Shown here: piece after piece, positions 1 to 11,866 of the stretch | How the letters are laid out: each line of letters begins with the position of its first letter | Numbering within the stretch: position 1 is the stretch's first letter | Assembly (NCBI RefSeq): GCF_026914185.1 | Contig: NC_070565.1 | Location: 5,270,001-5,334,000 of the forward strand | Source of the DNA: Puccinia triticina | Lineage: Eukaryota; Basidiomycota; Pucciniomycetes; Pucciniales; Pucciniaceae | Direction: 5' to 3' | Length of the DNA: 64,000 nucleotides | Program-made: the position numbers and the translations under genes | The notes under the pieces: model-generated | Databases searched by the model: none | Seen by the model: the letters and a program-made list of their open reading frames with translations, nothing else | What the model was told of the DNA's origin: nothing

Positions 1-198
1 AAGTGCACAAGCATGCTTGATTTTTGTGACTTTGGCCAATGGAGGGGGCTGATACTCGACGCAAACTTCCCAAAGTTGACGGGCGTTGAGAAAGAATTTT
101 AATTTGTTTCGCCATGGAGTATAATTATCGCCTTTGAGAACAGGAATATTGCTGAGACCTTTGTTGTCCATAGCATCCTTGCGATTAAAAACCTCCAT
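1..198 (-). CDS. Ty1/copia gag, N-terminal part, cut by window edge
   Basis: The minus strand is open from an ATG at 198 to the left edge (66 codons). It reads as the N-terminus of a copia-type gag: residues around 18-45 include LKGDNYTPWRNKLKFFL, the DUF4219/UBN2-like start typical of copia polyproteins (ligand 'GxNYxxWR'). No stop or frameshift is seen. The rest of the polyprotein, and so whether the element is intact, lies outside the window. The family assignment is by motif only. Confidence 0.75.
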   Translation of the reverse strand, partial: MEVFNRKDAMDNKGLSNIPVLKGDNYTPWRNKLKFFLNARQLWEVCVEYQPPPLAKVTKIKHACAL

Positions 199-1163
199 TT
201 TACGTGATCAATGATTAAATCTGCCTTCAAAGTTTTCAAGTCGAGATCGTAGTATAAGTCTTGAGACTGTAAATCTGTGAGAATATAGAAAACTGAAGTG
301 TATTTCTTAAATAAGTATAAATAACTTAAAAGAGAAATACATGAAGTTGTTTTAACAATTCTGTTTTAAAGTTAATAGTATGTTTACCTGAAGGCAGAAA
401 GAATCTGCTAATCGATAACACGTAATAGTTTTTGACCTTAGATAAACTGATGACTACAATTGTATTGGTATTGACCAGCGATGTCTGTCAAAAGAAAAGG
501 TTTATCTTAGTTAGTTTTTATTGTTTGTTTCTTATATTGCAAAGACAAAGTGAAAAGTCTTTTACTCGATGATCAATAGTCAGTTCGACAATATCCGAGT
601 AAAAGCTTCTTCAGCTTTGTTTTGATTTTGATTGATTGTTATCAATCAATGAGCTTATTCGAGCGGCTAGACTCAAACTGGTTTGTTTCCAAGAGGAAGA
701 AGTTAATAAGAACTTCTTCTCTTTAGTTTTTAGTTTAGGTTTGATTTAGTAACAAATGACTTACGAAGAAATCGTAGTGCGTTTGCTTAAGCTGTTTGGT
801 GTCTGGGTTGCGATTTCGGAGTTCGTACTGAAAGAGAAGTTGAACTTGTTAGTTCATCTCAATCAGCCGAGTATTGAAATCTTGTTTGTCTATTACTCAC
901 GAGGAGTATAGCGATCTGAGATTGCTAAGGTTTTTTGTAATTGAGAGTGTTCCGTCACTATTCGGCACAACAGCGCAAAGCTTCTTGTGGTGAAGTTCAT
1001 GCGGAAGACCTGTCACGAGTTTGATCATAAGAATAAATGAATATTCAATATGAAGGTTTTTAGTAAGTGTACTCGAGGTACTACTCACAATTGTTACTCC
1101 TCTTAAGAGGGATGACTGGATTCCAACAATCTTGATTTCATGTTTAGATTGCTAGATGACCGT
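199..1163. other. Leader/LTR side of the left-edge copia element; no gene recognised
   Basis: This AT-rich stretch lies upstream of the minus-strand copia gag, so it should contain that element's leader and 5' LTR. I could not fix LTR ends or a primer site because no second copy is present. A 63-codon minus ORF (897-1088) has no recognisable motif. Confidence 0.4.
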
Positions 1164-1662
1164 TGTGGTAGACGGAAAAGTGAAAGATCAAACGTTTTTT
1201 CTCATACATATATTTAATCGTAATACGCCTCAAGATACCATGAAACAGACCTCAGAAATGGATTCTACGGCCAATTTTACCCCTAGTCACCACTGGAAGC
1301 ATCACCTGAACCCCACTGGATTGGAACCTACACTTCTTTGGACACTGGACACCCACCACCCGTTCAACATACCCAGTCACCAGCCTGTCATAAGCCTCAA
1401 GTCAAGGATCACAGCATTATGCTTATACACATCACAGGATACAAACATAAATCTCCCCATCAGACTACAGTCATTACATATTATCAAGTACTCTTCTATT
1501 TCCATATTATGATGTCATCACGCACTGACTCTGCAGCCTCAGACTTCATTTATGCACCCCCTGCATCCACCTGTCAACTCATGCAGTCTACTGTCACTTT
1601 ACGCAGCCTTCATGCGGCCCTACTGCATTCTTCTGACATCATTTATGTACCCTTGACATATT

Positions 1663-1795
1663 AGCACTCTTCACGTAAGCTAAACATCAGCAAGATTGAA
1701 ATAAAGTTTATCCCATTGTGCCAGTCAATTTGGCTGGGAAAGTATGCTGATGTATATCTCTCACATGGTCATAGATTTCTTACGTGAACAGTGCT
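1663..1795. mobile_element. 133-bp MITE, 3-bp TSD ATT
   Basis: This is an insertion in solo LTR A, absent from LTR copies B, C and D. Its ends are inverted repeats (AGCACTCTTCACGTAAG left; AGCACTGTTCACGTAAG as reverse complement on the right). ATT flanks both sides (1660-1662, 1796-1798). Removing the element and one ATT restores a stretch the same length as in copy B. The superfamily is not determined; a 3-bp TSD fits Harbinger- or CACTA-like elements. Confidence 0.8.
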
Positions 1796-2229
1796 ATTAT
1801 GACATCATTTGTATCTACTCCCACCAGCTAAAATCCCTCACACTGTTGTCTAGATTAGTTGAAACCCTAACCCACAAGCCCTCTGGGGCTCCACTTTTGT
1901 CTATATAAGGAGCTCTCTCCTCCCCAGTTGTCAGCTCCTCAGCTCAGTACTCCCCAGTTATTTACATACCACCTTCACACTTACCATCACATCTATACCT
2001 CACCACAACCCTCATATGTGCAAATAACTACTGAACTCACTCTCAACTCTCACATACCTGTCATCGAACAACTTCATCTGGAACTATACCAGACCTATCA
2101 CTTGATTAAAACTTGCCAAGCATAGCTTGGTGGGTCTTGTTGATTGATAGCATAGAAGGGCAGAGTTTGCACCTCCATCATCCCCTTCTCCATTCAGCAA
2201 AAGGGTTTCACAACCACTTTTGAGTCTTA

Positions 2230-2390
2230 GGCCCCGTTTGGCTGCCGCGTTATACGTCATAAATGGTTAAATTTATGACGCCGCGACCCAAAGTTTGCCC
2301 CCGGTTGCCACCAAAACTTTGAAACCCCCGGGGGTTGCGTGTCATAAATTCAACCATTCATGTCGTATAACGCGGCAGCCAAACGGGGCC
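2230..2390. mobile_element. 161-bp PIF/Harbinger MITE, TSD TTA, inside solo LTR A
   Basis: The terminal inverted repeats begin GGCCCCGTTTGGCTGCCGCG and continue for about 35 bp. TTA flanks both sides (2227-2229, 2391-2393), the TWA target typical of PIF/Harbinger. It splits the LTR end between GTCTTA and CA; taking it out restores the canonical CTTACA terminus. The ends match those of the coding Harbinger element at 32426-36771, so this is probably a deletion derivative mobilised by that transposase. Confidence 0.92.
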
Positions 2391-2399
2391 TTACACCGT

Positions 2400-3384
2400 T
2401 ATTTATATATGCTCATGCGCTTGGACTTGCTTAGATATTCACAGACCCCCTCTGTAAACAAAGTCCGATGGATTTCAAGTTTGTATTTAATGGGGAAATT
2501 TATTTGGAGAGGAACGATCATCATGATTGAGCACAGTTTTGGTGGAGAGGATGGAAAGAAGAAGGGCTATCACCCAAGGTAATTTATTCCACAAAATGTT
2601 ACGGAAGCAAGGAATTATAAAGGTTTGAAAATTCCTGCCACCTAAATTTAAAATATATCCCCCGCAAAACGGGTCAATAAGGCACAAGTCCTTCCTGCCG
2701 AGGGCCATTGGAGGCTTGCTTCGCAAGACCAGACGCGTGCAGCAGCGAGGGAATTGGGTTAAGTTCGCTTAGGCATGTGAGCAGAGGGCATGCAAGAGGG
2801 CGGGCGAGGGGCAGCTCTGGAGACACTGGAGACCTCCAATAGCCTGCATATTTCATGTAAGCAGGCTATTGGTTAGGTCGTTTCCAATCTCCAGCCGGTG
2901 GGGGAACTGTCAAATTGACGGCCAAACTTTGGCCGGATTGGCGGCAATGTGTAACCGCTGTGTAGGAGCCCGCAAGCTTTTCAAGTTTGGCTGTACAAGG
3001 AACTTGGCACGTTTGACTTGCAGCAATTTTGACGGCGGGCTGCAACTCTAACTTAACCTAACTTAAAACAAGTCCCCCCTGGTGGGAGGCTTGCCTCCTG
3101 CAGGGAGGGACTTGCCCATAATGTCAAAATTTTGGCTGGGAAAGAAATCACAAATGGCTGGAGGGAAAATATTAAGCCTCAGCCAGCCTCCCCCTCAGGT
3201 CCTATGGACCTGCCCCAGAGCCAAAAGATACTTGTGGACCTCAGCTTTCATTTGGTACAGGTCTCATCTCCTCAATCCAAACCATTTGCACTGTACTCAT
3301 GGTTTTTAAAAAAAAAAAAAACATGAAGAAATGTAAACTAAAGATGTGCAACCATCATGCCTGGTGGATCCTGGATCCGCAAAC
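2400..3384. other. Intergenic repeat-like DNA between two LTR copies; no gene
   Basis: There is no coding sequence that I recognise. Around 2682-3117 the ends form an imperfect inverted repeat (CAAGTCCTTCCTGC at about 2684; its complement near 3100-3116), suggesting a decayed MITE. Similar AACTTAGTTAAGTCCCTCC-type ends recur near 10380-11110, 49462-49590, 50270 and 60350-60415. An A-tract of about 12 bases sits at 3308-3320. Confidence 0.4.
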
Positions 3385-3388
3385 CCGC

Positions 3389-4191
3389 TGTGGTAGACGG
3401 AAAAGTGAAAAATCAAAAGTTTTTTCGCATACATATATTTACTCACAATACGCCTCAAGATACCATCAAACAGACCTCAGAAATGGATTCTACGGCCAAT
3501 TTTACCCCTAGTCACCACTGAAAGCATCACCTGAACCCCGCTGGATTGGAACCTACACTTCTTTGGACACTGGACACCCATCACACGTTCAACATACCCA
3601 GTCACCAGCCTGTCACCAGCCTCAATTCAAGGATCACAGCATTATGCTTATACAAATCACAGGATACAAACATACATCTCCCCATCAGACTGCAGTCATT
3701 ACATATTATCAAGTACTCTTCTATTTCCATATTATGATGTCATCACACACTGACTCTGCAGCCTCAGACTTCATTTATGCACCCCCTGCATCCACCTGTC
3801 AACTCATGCAGTCTACTGTCACTTTACGCAGCCTTCATGTGGCCCTACTGCATTCTTATGACATCATTTATGTACCCCTGACACATTATGACATCATTTG
3901 TATCTACTCCCACCAGCTAAAATCCCTCACGCTGCTGTCTAGATTAGTCAAAACCCTAACCCACAAGCCCTCTGGGGCTCCACTTTTGTCTATATAAGGA
4001 GCTCCCTCCTCCCCAGTTGTCAGCTCCTCAGTTCATTACTCACCAATCACAGTCACCCCAACATTTACAGTTCAGCCTTATATATATACTTAAACAACCT
4101 ACATAACAACCCTTACATTAACAATAACAACAATTTATTCAGTGTCATCAACAAGCTCATCTTGAACCAACCAACCCTATCACTTCATTAA

Positions 4192-4223
<32 letters not shown>

Positions 4224-4313
4224 ATCTGATAGTATAGAAGGGCAGAGTTTGCACCTCCATCATCCCCTTCTCCATTCAGCAAAAGGTTCTCAGGAACACT
4301 TTTGAGTCTTACA
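3389..4313 (+). repeat. 5' LTR (copy B)
   Basis: 925 bp, TGTGGTAG...CTTACA. It contains a 144-codon plus-strand ORF (3563-3997) that is identical in translation in copies C and D; this reflects copy similarity rather than a known gene. Downstream of a TATA box the LTR has the expected R/U5-like region. Confidence 0.93.
3988..4000 (+). promoter_or_regulatory. LTR TATA box
   Basis: CTATATAAGGAGCTC is conserved at the same place in all five LTR copies (about 1901, 3990, 9676, the complement of about 35844-35856, and 55474). It is the likely core promoter of the element. No transcription start could be measured. Confidence 0.6.
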
Positions 4314-4587
4314 AGGGAGTCCCCAACGTGATAGGATAATCTTGTTTGATCGACAACGGATAATCAATTTCAACCATATAACCAGAAATACATCGTCTAC
4401 GGATCTCAACTTCGAGCGGAAAAAGGAATCAAATTCATCAACAAATCTATCAAACTCAACGGCATATTCAGTTATTCTGTTGAACGACTAGTCGACTTTT
4501 AGGAACATCCAAAGGACCGATTACGAACCTCTGAAAAGAAAACTTAACCATCCGAACTGAAAAGAGTATCTCGAAGGAAGCAGCCAG

Positions 4588-4735
4588 TTATAAAACCTCA
4601 AGAAGGGCAAGAGTAAGACCTGAAGAATTTGGATAACTAGGATCCTGTTAGAAGAGAACTCCGGAATTGTTTGAAGAAAACAGCTGTTTATAAAACCTTA
4701 AGAAGGGCAAGTGTAAGACCTGAAGAATTTGGATA
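4588..4735 (+). repeat. Two 48-bp direct repeats in the retrotransposon leader
   Basis: 4588-4635 and 4688-4735 share TTATAAAACCT(C/T)AAGAAGGGCAAG(A/T)GTAAGACCTG... with only a few mismatches, 100 bp apart, between the 5' LTR and gag. Their place in the leader would suit an RNA packaging or regulatory function, but that is inference. Confidence 0.7.
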
Positions 4736-4920
4736 GGCAGAGACTGTTTGAAGAACAATCTCAGAACGGTAAAGTTATTTATATCAATTATTAAAAGAAA
4801 ACCCCCAATTTGCCCTGGTAAAGAGACCAGAGACCAGATATTATTGTTTCTTTTTCAGAGCACAGTAACAGGTAGCAGCAGATATTCATATTACAAAACC
4901 AGGAATCAACACGAACCGGC

Positions 4921-6973
4921 ATGAGTTTACCGTTCAGTCTACCAGATATGGAGAGCGGATTTGCTCCCTCCACCCCGTTTAGAAACAGAACATTGACAGG
5001 AACTTCGGGACTGAATTGGAATTCGGAATCTACAAATCCACCTCCACCACCTAGGAAAGACAAGGGAAAGGGACCAGAGAATCAATTCAGAGAGCAGACT
5101 GAAGAGGACTTATCAGACTCAGATGAAACTCAACCAGAACAAAATACTTCACGAGAAACAATAACACAGTATGGGATCCACAACACTGAAAACATCCAAC
5201 AACCTAGGTTTCAGCCTCAATATCAACGACAACAACAACCAGAAACCCATCAACAAATACCTTATCAACAACCAATTTCATTATTACCAACCTCAGCATG
5301 CCTATCAACAATCAAATTACCCACCAGGATTTATTGATGATGATGAACTATTCTATGATGGAAATCAATTCTTCACCTTCTTACGGAAATACGAACAGGC
5401 AGCAGATTGGTTTGGTTCAACAAAATTTCAAAGAGCCCTTCAGATTGGACAATTCATACGGTCAGAAAAACTCCGTTGTGAACTCGAGGATATGGACGGA
5501 TACGAAGGATGCGACTGGGATACCCTGCGAACTGAAATGATTGAAACCTGGGGTGCATGGGGTGATGAAATGATGTACACCATTGATGATCTTTTTGAGC
5601 TGGCGGAACAACAAGCTCAACAAGGAATTATAAACTATCAGCCTTACAGAAGATATCTTGAAAAATTCACCACAATCCTCAAGTATTTGGTCAAGAACAA
5701 ACACATCAACAAAGAAGACGACCCCGGATTATTATTCTTAAGCGCCTTCTCAACTGGAATTCAACAAAGCATTAAGCGTACTCTAGTCAGCAAAGATCAG
5801 CTTCCAAAATCTAAAGATGGAAATAATAAGGCTCCACTATGGGAACATCTGGTTGACGCTGCGGAAACGGAAATGCGACGGATAGAAGAAGGCTACGAGG
5901 AAGAAAACATCCGGGCTTGGGAACTGGCTTCACTGAAACATAGACTGGAAATAACTTCAACCAGTACCTGCAAATATCCAAAACCATCCAACCAACTAGA
6001 GTTTCCAGAAGGTCCAATAACAGAAAATACGGAACCAGAAATTGATTGTGCGGAACTGCAAATGGATTGTGTGGATGCTGTGATGGATTTTATGGAACCT
6101 GTTGTGGAAGTCACGGAAATGGATTTGAAAAATCACTCTCAGGAATCAGTTCCCAAAACAACAGCTTTAACAATCCAGTTAACAAACCAGAAACCATCAA
6201 TGGCATACTTCATGGATACTGTAATGGAGCTTAAACACACTGTCATTGAGATACTAGAATTTGACTCCAACGGTGTGAATACGGCTATCAGCGTGAATCA
6301 GGAAGAAATCTTGGATCAATCTTTTCAGCAAATCAAAACCTTCAATCATCAGCCACATCAACTCAACAACAACTATAAGTCAAAAATTGAAGATTCCCGT
6401 CTTACAGAAACAACTCAGCAAGCTCCACAATTTCCATGCTCCCCTGAAATCAGTTGGATTGAACATATTTACAAAATTCAAAGCAAGATTTTCAACAAGC
6501 ACCTTTTCAAACCTCACTTGGATCAACATGAAGAATCCTTTAACAAACCCTTACCTCAAGACCCAGGAACCGCAGATATGGCCCCTGAAGCAAAGGAAGA
6601 CAACACAATCATTCTATGCAACCCAGATAATCATCCTACCAATCTCAAGCCAACAAACTCACAAATTTCAGTCAATCTTAATCCCCTTTGTCCACCTGCT
6701 GAAGAAATATTCAAGACTCTGCCGGCCCCAGTTCTGCCGGATATCACCTCAAAACCAACTTTTTCAAGGAATAAATCAAAACCAAAACAAGGATTGGACA
6801 GATACATTAACAAAAAGCTATCTCAACTTCAATCAAATAAGAATCAATCTCTTCATCTATTTTACTTACTCAAGAAACTCATTTTTCAACCAACTCTCAA
6901 GATTCCGCCGGACCGCTTTGGAAAACTCCAGGAAGCATTCAACCACCCAAGGCTCCTTGTTGGAATTGGTTGA
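4921..6973 (+). pseudogene. Retrotransposon gag, frameshifted near its N-terminus
   Basis: An ATG at 4921 opens a proline/glutamine-rich N-terminus (PPPPPRKDKGKGPENQF). Around 5275-5285 the coding frame changes: the first frame ends at 5337, while the frame continuing to the stop at 6973 carries the capsid-like part. That part contains FLRKYEQAADWFG, LRCELEDMDGYEGCDWD and ETWGAW, the helical pattern of Ty3/gypsy retrotransposon gag proteins, followed by a long low-complexity tail. I see no CCHC zinc knuckle. A single-base shift (about +1) would join the two parts; whether it is a mutation or programmed slippage cannot be told from one copy. The total length without the shift would be about 680 residues. 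Confidence 0.75.
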
Positions 6974-9074
6974 GGACAACCTGCTAAGTTGGGGGAGGGG
7001 GTTCTCAATTGCATTTTGGATCCAGATTTTCAATTGAAAAAAAAAAAAAAAGCTTAAAGCTTAACAAATGGTCCGGTCAATACTATGAATCTACTACAAC
7101 GAGGCGGTCAGGAAGCATATACTCTTGGTTTTCATTTTCGACTGGGATGGCTCTCTTTTCCGAACTTGGCTCAGTTTCTATTCACTCGGACACAGCTTTA
7201 CTCAAACTGGATGGGCCATGATTTAAAGTTTTTGGATTACATCACTCTCTACATACTTGGGTACCCGGACCCACAGCAGCTCGGACCTCAAGCATAACAG
7301 ATGAAACAAATAGACTTACCAACGCTACCTGCTCAACAGCAGTGGATCAATCACAAAAGCGCGGCCGCTGGTTGGTATCTGGGTGTTGGCGGCGAGCACG
7401 ACAGGCCCACAAATCAGCGGATCGTTCGAAGGGATCGAGCCAATCAGTACCCAGGAGCAGATATCCGGATCAACCAGGACCCGACATGGTCGGATAAAAA
7501 AATAGAAAACTTACCTTGTTTACCTGATTGACGGTGGACGGATCGACCAGTATCCGAAGCTTGGTGCGGACACAACGAGCACGACGTGCACGACGGCCTC
7601 TCGAATCCGCGGATTGTCTCAAGGAGTCAAGCCAGGCTTGAGCTTAACAGACACACAATGGGGTTATGCGCTGGCGCAATATGGACTGGGCATCAGCGGC
7701 CGGCAATGGAATACGAAAACTATAAGCTATTTGGAAAGACAAACCCGAGAAAAGCCCCGCTGGGGAGGCTCTGTTACGGATCGGTGAGAACAAGGCTAGT
7801 AAAGTACTGGTGGGATGAGGAGCAAGTAAGGAGGGGAGAGGCACTGGGAAGAGGCCTCTTTTATACCTTTCCAGTCCCTCAGAGAACAACTTACATGACA
7901 AGCCCAACACGGAGAGAGGCGACTCCTATTTATGCAGTAGCGGCAGCAAGATCCATCAGTGAAGGCAACTTGGCCTAATCAGTTTCAGATGGAACCAAAG
8001 CTCCTAGCCTGCGAAGACGCTGATATCAAACAACTCGGCCCATGTGTATCGATCAAACAGCCCGCATTACCATCTCTCCCTCCGGAACGATACGTACTCG
8101 AACCCACGGCCAGGTCTTGAGAAGCCGGCTGTTGTAGGAAGCGGAAAGAATGCGGCAATTAGTCTTACCGTCTTAGGGCCGGCCGCTATGAGATCGCCGG
8201 CTGGAAACCAACCTTGCCGGCGAAGGCAGCCCAATCAGAAACCCCGAAGACCTGTCAGATTCGGTGGTGCGAGTGGGGCTGGTAATAAATCTGACGGCTG
8301 CATCAGCCAACGTAACGGCCACTCAGCTGTCGAGGAAGAACACGAACGCACTTACTTCGAAAATGAACCCTGCTCACTAGCAGGGTTCAGTCTAGCTGCA
8401 GGCTTGGATGGTGCGAGACCTCGACGGCGGCGGTTGACCATTGGCGGCGGTGATGTATCCGAGGGAATCGGAAGGTCGGCGAAGTTGTGTATGGGTCTTG
8501 AACCCCAAACCCATACGCCTTGAACTCCTGAATAAGCCATACCCCCGAAGGGGGTACGACCGACACACATACACACTCGAGACCCGAATGCGGGGTCGGG
8601 ATAGCTATTGGACGGGTACGACCAACACTAAGTACCCGGGCCCAAAGCCCGATCAGTCAACCATCAAGAACGGGTACGAGTCCCCGATCACTACTTGACA
8701 CTCGAGGCCCGCGGCCTCGACAGCGCGCACCCTGAGGCGCTGGAGCAGCAGCTGCGGCTGCCACCATAGCACAAGCAGCACCATTGCGCAACTGCGCAAC
8801 TGCGGACTGCGGACTGCGCGCAGCACTTCGAATCCCAGACACCTTAAAAATTTCCCTTCAAGAAAAGTCAGAAAAACGACAAAAGTTGAATTTTTGACCA
8901 AAATTCACCCCACCCAGCCTCTCTGACACAGTACCCAGAAGACATCCAACGGCCAAATTCCCAAGGATTCTTCATGTCACCCAGTAAAAAACTCAAGCCT
9001 CAAGCTTCCAAAATTCAAGATACGGCACTTTTCCGGTGGAATTGTCTGGGGACAGACAATAAGTTGGGGGAGGA
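6974..9074. other. Non-coding 2.1-kb internal segment of the gag-only element, ending in the PPT
   Basis: It begins just after the gag stop with a purine tract (AAGTTGGGGGAGG, about 6985) that is repeated immediately before the 3' LTR (about 9061). Between them is GC-richer DNA (7300-8830), with several open frames on both strands but no recognisable domain. Short motif repeats occur near 8785-8820 (GCGCAACT, GCGGACT). It may be acquired sequence; see findings. Confidence 0.5.
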
Positions 9075-9877
9075 TGTGGTAGACGGAAAAGTGAAAAATC
9101 AAAAGTTTTTTCGCATACATATATTTACTCACAATACGCCTCAAGATACCATCAAACAGACCTCAGAAATGGATTCTACGGCCAATTTTACCCCTAGTCA
9201 CCACTGAAAGCATCACCTGAACCCCGCTGGATTGGAACCTACACTTCTTTGGACACTGGACACCCATCACACGTTCAACATACCCAGTCACCAGCCTGTC
9301 ACCAGCCTCAATTCAAGGATCACAGCATTATGCTTATACAAATCACAGGATACAAACATACATCTCCCCATCAGACTGCAGTCATTACATATTATCAAGT
9401 ACTCTTCTATTTCCATATTATGATGTCATCACACACTGACTCTGCAGCCTCAGACTTCATTTATGCACCCCCTGCATCCACCTGTCAACTCATGCAGTCT
9501 ACTGTCACTTTACGCAGCCTTCATGTGGCCCTACTGCATTCTTATGACATCATTTATGTACCCCTGACACATTATGACATCATTTGTATCTACTCCCACC
9601 AGCTAAAATCCCTCACGCTGTTGTCTAGATTAGTCAAAACCCTAACCCACAAGCCCTCTGGGGCTCCACTTTTGTCTATATAAGGAGCTCCCTCCTCCCC
9701 AGTTGTCAGCTCCTCAGTTCATTACTCACCAATCACAGTCACCCCAACATTTACAGTTCAGCCTTATATATATACTTAAACAACCTACATAACAACCCTT
9801 ACATTAACAATAACAACAATTTATTCAGTGTCATCAACAAGCTCATCTTGAACCAACCAACCCTATCACTTCATTAA

Positions 9878-9909
<32 letters not shown>

Positions 9910-9999
9910 ATCTGATAGTATAGAAGGGCAGAGTTTGCACCTCCATCATCCCCTTCTCCATTCAGCAAAAGGTTCTCAGGAACACTTTTGAGTCTTACA
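9075..9999 (+). repeat. 3' LTR (copy C)
   Basis: 925 bp and nearly identical to the 5' LTR at 3389-4313. It is preceded by the polypurine tract and followed by the target duplication CCGC. Confidence 0.93.
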
Positions 10000-10309
10000 C
10001 CGCAGATCCTACACATGTATGCATTTCATTGCATATAGGAAACTCAATTGTGCATATTATCAGAAAATCCAAAAATGGATCTTCAGAGCAATGTAATATC
10101 CTTCAGGGTTCCTTTGAACTTCAAAACGGATTCCTTCAATCAGTTTTGGAGCTTTTTGCTCAAAATTGTGGGTGAGGGTGTGCATCAGCACTGCCAATGA
10201 AACTGTCTCTTCAGTTTTTATTGTACATATTTTGCTGATTTTTAAATAATTATTTAGTGGTTTTGGGGTTGAATATCCTTCCTTTCCCTGCCAGACTTCA
10301 GACATTAGG

Positions 10310-10487
10310 TGTAAGCCTCTCCTGCGGAGAGCCCTCCAGGCAGGGTCCCCCGGACCCTCCGTTCAAGAGGCTTAGTTAAGCTAGAACTTAACTAAGTCCC
10401 TCTCTTTGTGGAGGGGGGACGCCGTCCCGCAGGGACCCTCCAAAGGCAAACTTAGCTAAGTCCCTCGATCAGAGGCGCGCGAGCGCT

Positions 10488-10520
<33 letters not shown>

Positions 10521-11005
10521 GCCCTACCTCGCAAAAGAGTAGGCAGCAGAAATCCCATTTGGCTGGGGAAAATTTTCAAAATCTTCAACTCTTGATATCT
10601 CGACTCAAGTAAAAGCCATCAAAAATCTGAGCAGACAGATTTGTCCGCCTACATCTGCCCTTTCACTTTCCACCTTCCTGAGGTCGGATCCCTCCAAAAA
10701 CACTCTTGAATCCCAAATGAAACAAAAATGAGTTCATGGGTTTTGGGAGGGCATTGTTCAAACAGGCCTTGGTCAAAGCCATACTTTTGACACCTGTCAA
10801 AACCTAGCAGCTCTTATTTTTTTAAAAAAAAATCAAGCTCATGTGTTACAGGTAAAAGAAAGATACCAGCAGAGAGCCATACTTCTTGGCTATTTCTTGA
10901 AGCAGCTGACTTGGCCCCAGCTGTCCTTGCGTAGCCTCAACGGAGGGACAAGCAAAAAAGGCTGAAAACAGACATCTGCTGCCTACTGTTTTGCGAGGTA
11001 GGGCG

Positions 11006-11037
<32 letters not shown>

Positions 11038-11110
11038 AGATCGAGGGACTTAGCTAAGTTCGCTCCGAAGGAGGGTCTCTGGAGGTCGCTTCGCTCCCCC
11101 GAGGAGGGAA
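10310..11110. repeat. Fold-back repeat element with long inverted arms
   Basis: The left arm (about 10445-10552) and right arm (about 10976-11070) are inverted copies: CGAAGCGACCCTCCGAAGG, GAGGGACTTA, CCCTACCTCGCAAAA and AGTAGGCAGCAGA occur on the left and their complements on the right. The weaker outer parts also match (CTTAACTAAGTCCCTC). The roughly 420 bp between the arms have no coding potential that I recognise. No target duplication could be fixed because the outer ends are blurred. Confidence 0.6.
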
Positions 11111-11161
11111 TTAGAATAAGTTCGGCTGCAACTGCTGTATATACATAAATATGTACATACT

Positions 11162-11289
11162 GGAGGACTTCCCGTCGCAATCTGGGAGCAATCTGAGAGC
11201 CTCCCAGAGTCTCAAAGCCTAAATTTCCCTGCGAAATTTGGCTCAGATCTGGGTGTGGAAGGGGTTCCCAGATTGACGGGAAGTCCTCC
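11162..11289. mobile_element. 128-bp MITE, GGAGGACTTCCC ends, TSD ACT
   Basis: The ends are inverted repeats (GGAGGACTTCCCGTC, with the complement on the right), flanked by ACT on both sides. A second copy of exactly the same length lies at 44312-44439, flanked by AAT. Its interior contains GAGACTCTGGGAGGC (on the complement), shared by both copies. Confidence 0.85.
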
Positions 11290-11866
11290 ACTCTTAGACA
11301 AAACCCTGATTGTGAAATCAATCTGGTACCTAAGAACATTCGGAATGTCAATTCAGAACTACTTTCAACCTGGTCCAAGTCTCACCGTTCCCGAGCCATC
11401 AATCCTTAGCAGACACCAACAGCCCCAGAGTGCCCAGTTATCAGACATCCTGAGAGACGAGCGATCGAGGACCGCCGAGAGAAGGCATGAAATCAATTTC
11501 CACAATCCACTAATCACACATTTACCACCACAAGGCTACAAGCAGGTGAGCCTGCCCGATCCCACTTGTCCAGTGATGACTGTACTCTCTCCTGCATACA
11601 TGAATCCCTAATCTAATCCCATCAACCCTTCATCTTCTAAACCCTTGTCCGTAGACTCAGTCTGCTCTAACAACAACGACCGACCAAGAAACTCAAGCCA
11701 AGCATCCAGCCACCTCTGATTCACCCTCAATGTCTGCCAGAATCCTCGAAAAAGCTGAATCCCTCCATCTGAGGTCTGATTTGTATCAAAATTTTCGCTT
11801 GTACCTTCAAGACGCAGGCGGCACGTAACCTGTTTCCCTAGATTCTACACCCGCTCGCTGTTCAAC

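Larger units (their letters stand above)
1164..2395 (+). mobile_element. Solo LTR (copy A of the TGTGGTAG...CTTACA family), with two MITEs inside
   Basis: It starts TGTGGTAGACGG and ends GTCTTACA, matching the LTRs of the complete element at 3389-9999. It is flanked by the 4-bp repeat CCGT (1160-1163 and 2396-2399), so it is a true solo LTR left by recombination. After subtracting two nested MITEs (1663-1795 and 2230-2390 plus their target duplications) about 932 bp remain, close to the 925 bp of the other copies. A TATA box (CTATATAAGG, about 1901) is conserved. This copy and the one at 54840-55804 share sequence variants near the 3' end (AAGGGTTTCACAACCAC), so they form an older subfamily. 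Confidence 0.9.
3389..9999 (+). mobile_element. Complete gag-only LTR retrotransposon (TR-GAG-like), TSD CCGC
   Basis: Two 925-bp LTRs (3389-4313 and 9075-9999) enclose 4.76 kb. The 4-bp repeat CCGC flanks the whole element (3385-3388, 10000-10003). A polypurine tract (AAGTTGGGGGAGGA) sits directly before the 3' LTR. The only recognisable protein gene is a gag; protease, RT, RNase H and integrase are absent, so it must be mobilised in trans. LTRs are nearly identical (one C/T difference noticed, about 3931 versus 9617), which indicates a recent insertion. The LTR family is also present as solo copies at 1164, 35532 and 54840. Confidence 0.92.

Noticed and set aside
3563..3997. 144-codon ORF found identically at 3563-3997, 9249-9683 and (minus) 35848-36282
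   Set aside because: It lies within the LTR, is carried along by LTR copy identity, is broken in the older copies A and E, and has no domain; similarity does not show coding function.
7301..8700. Several overlapping open frames up to 159 codons on both strands
   Set aside because: The segment is GC-rich, so stops are rare by chance; none of the frames has a motif, and they overlap each other in different frames.
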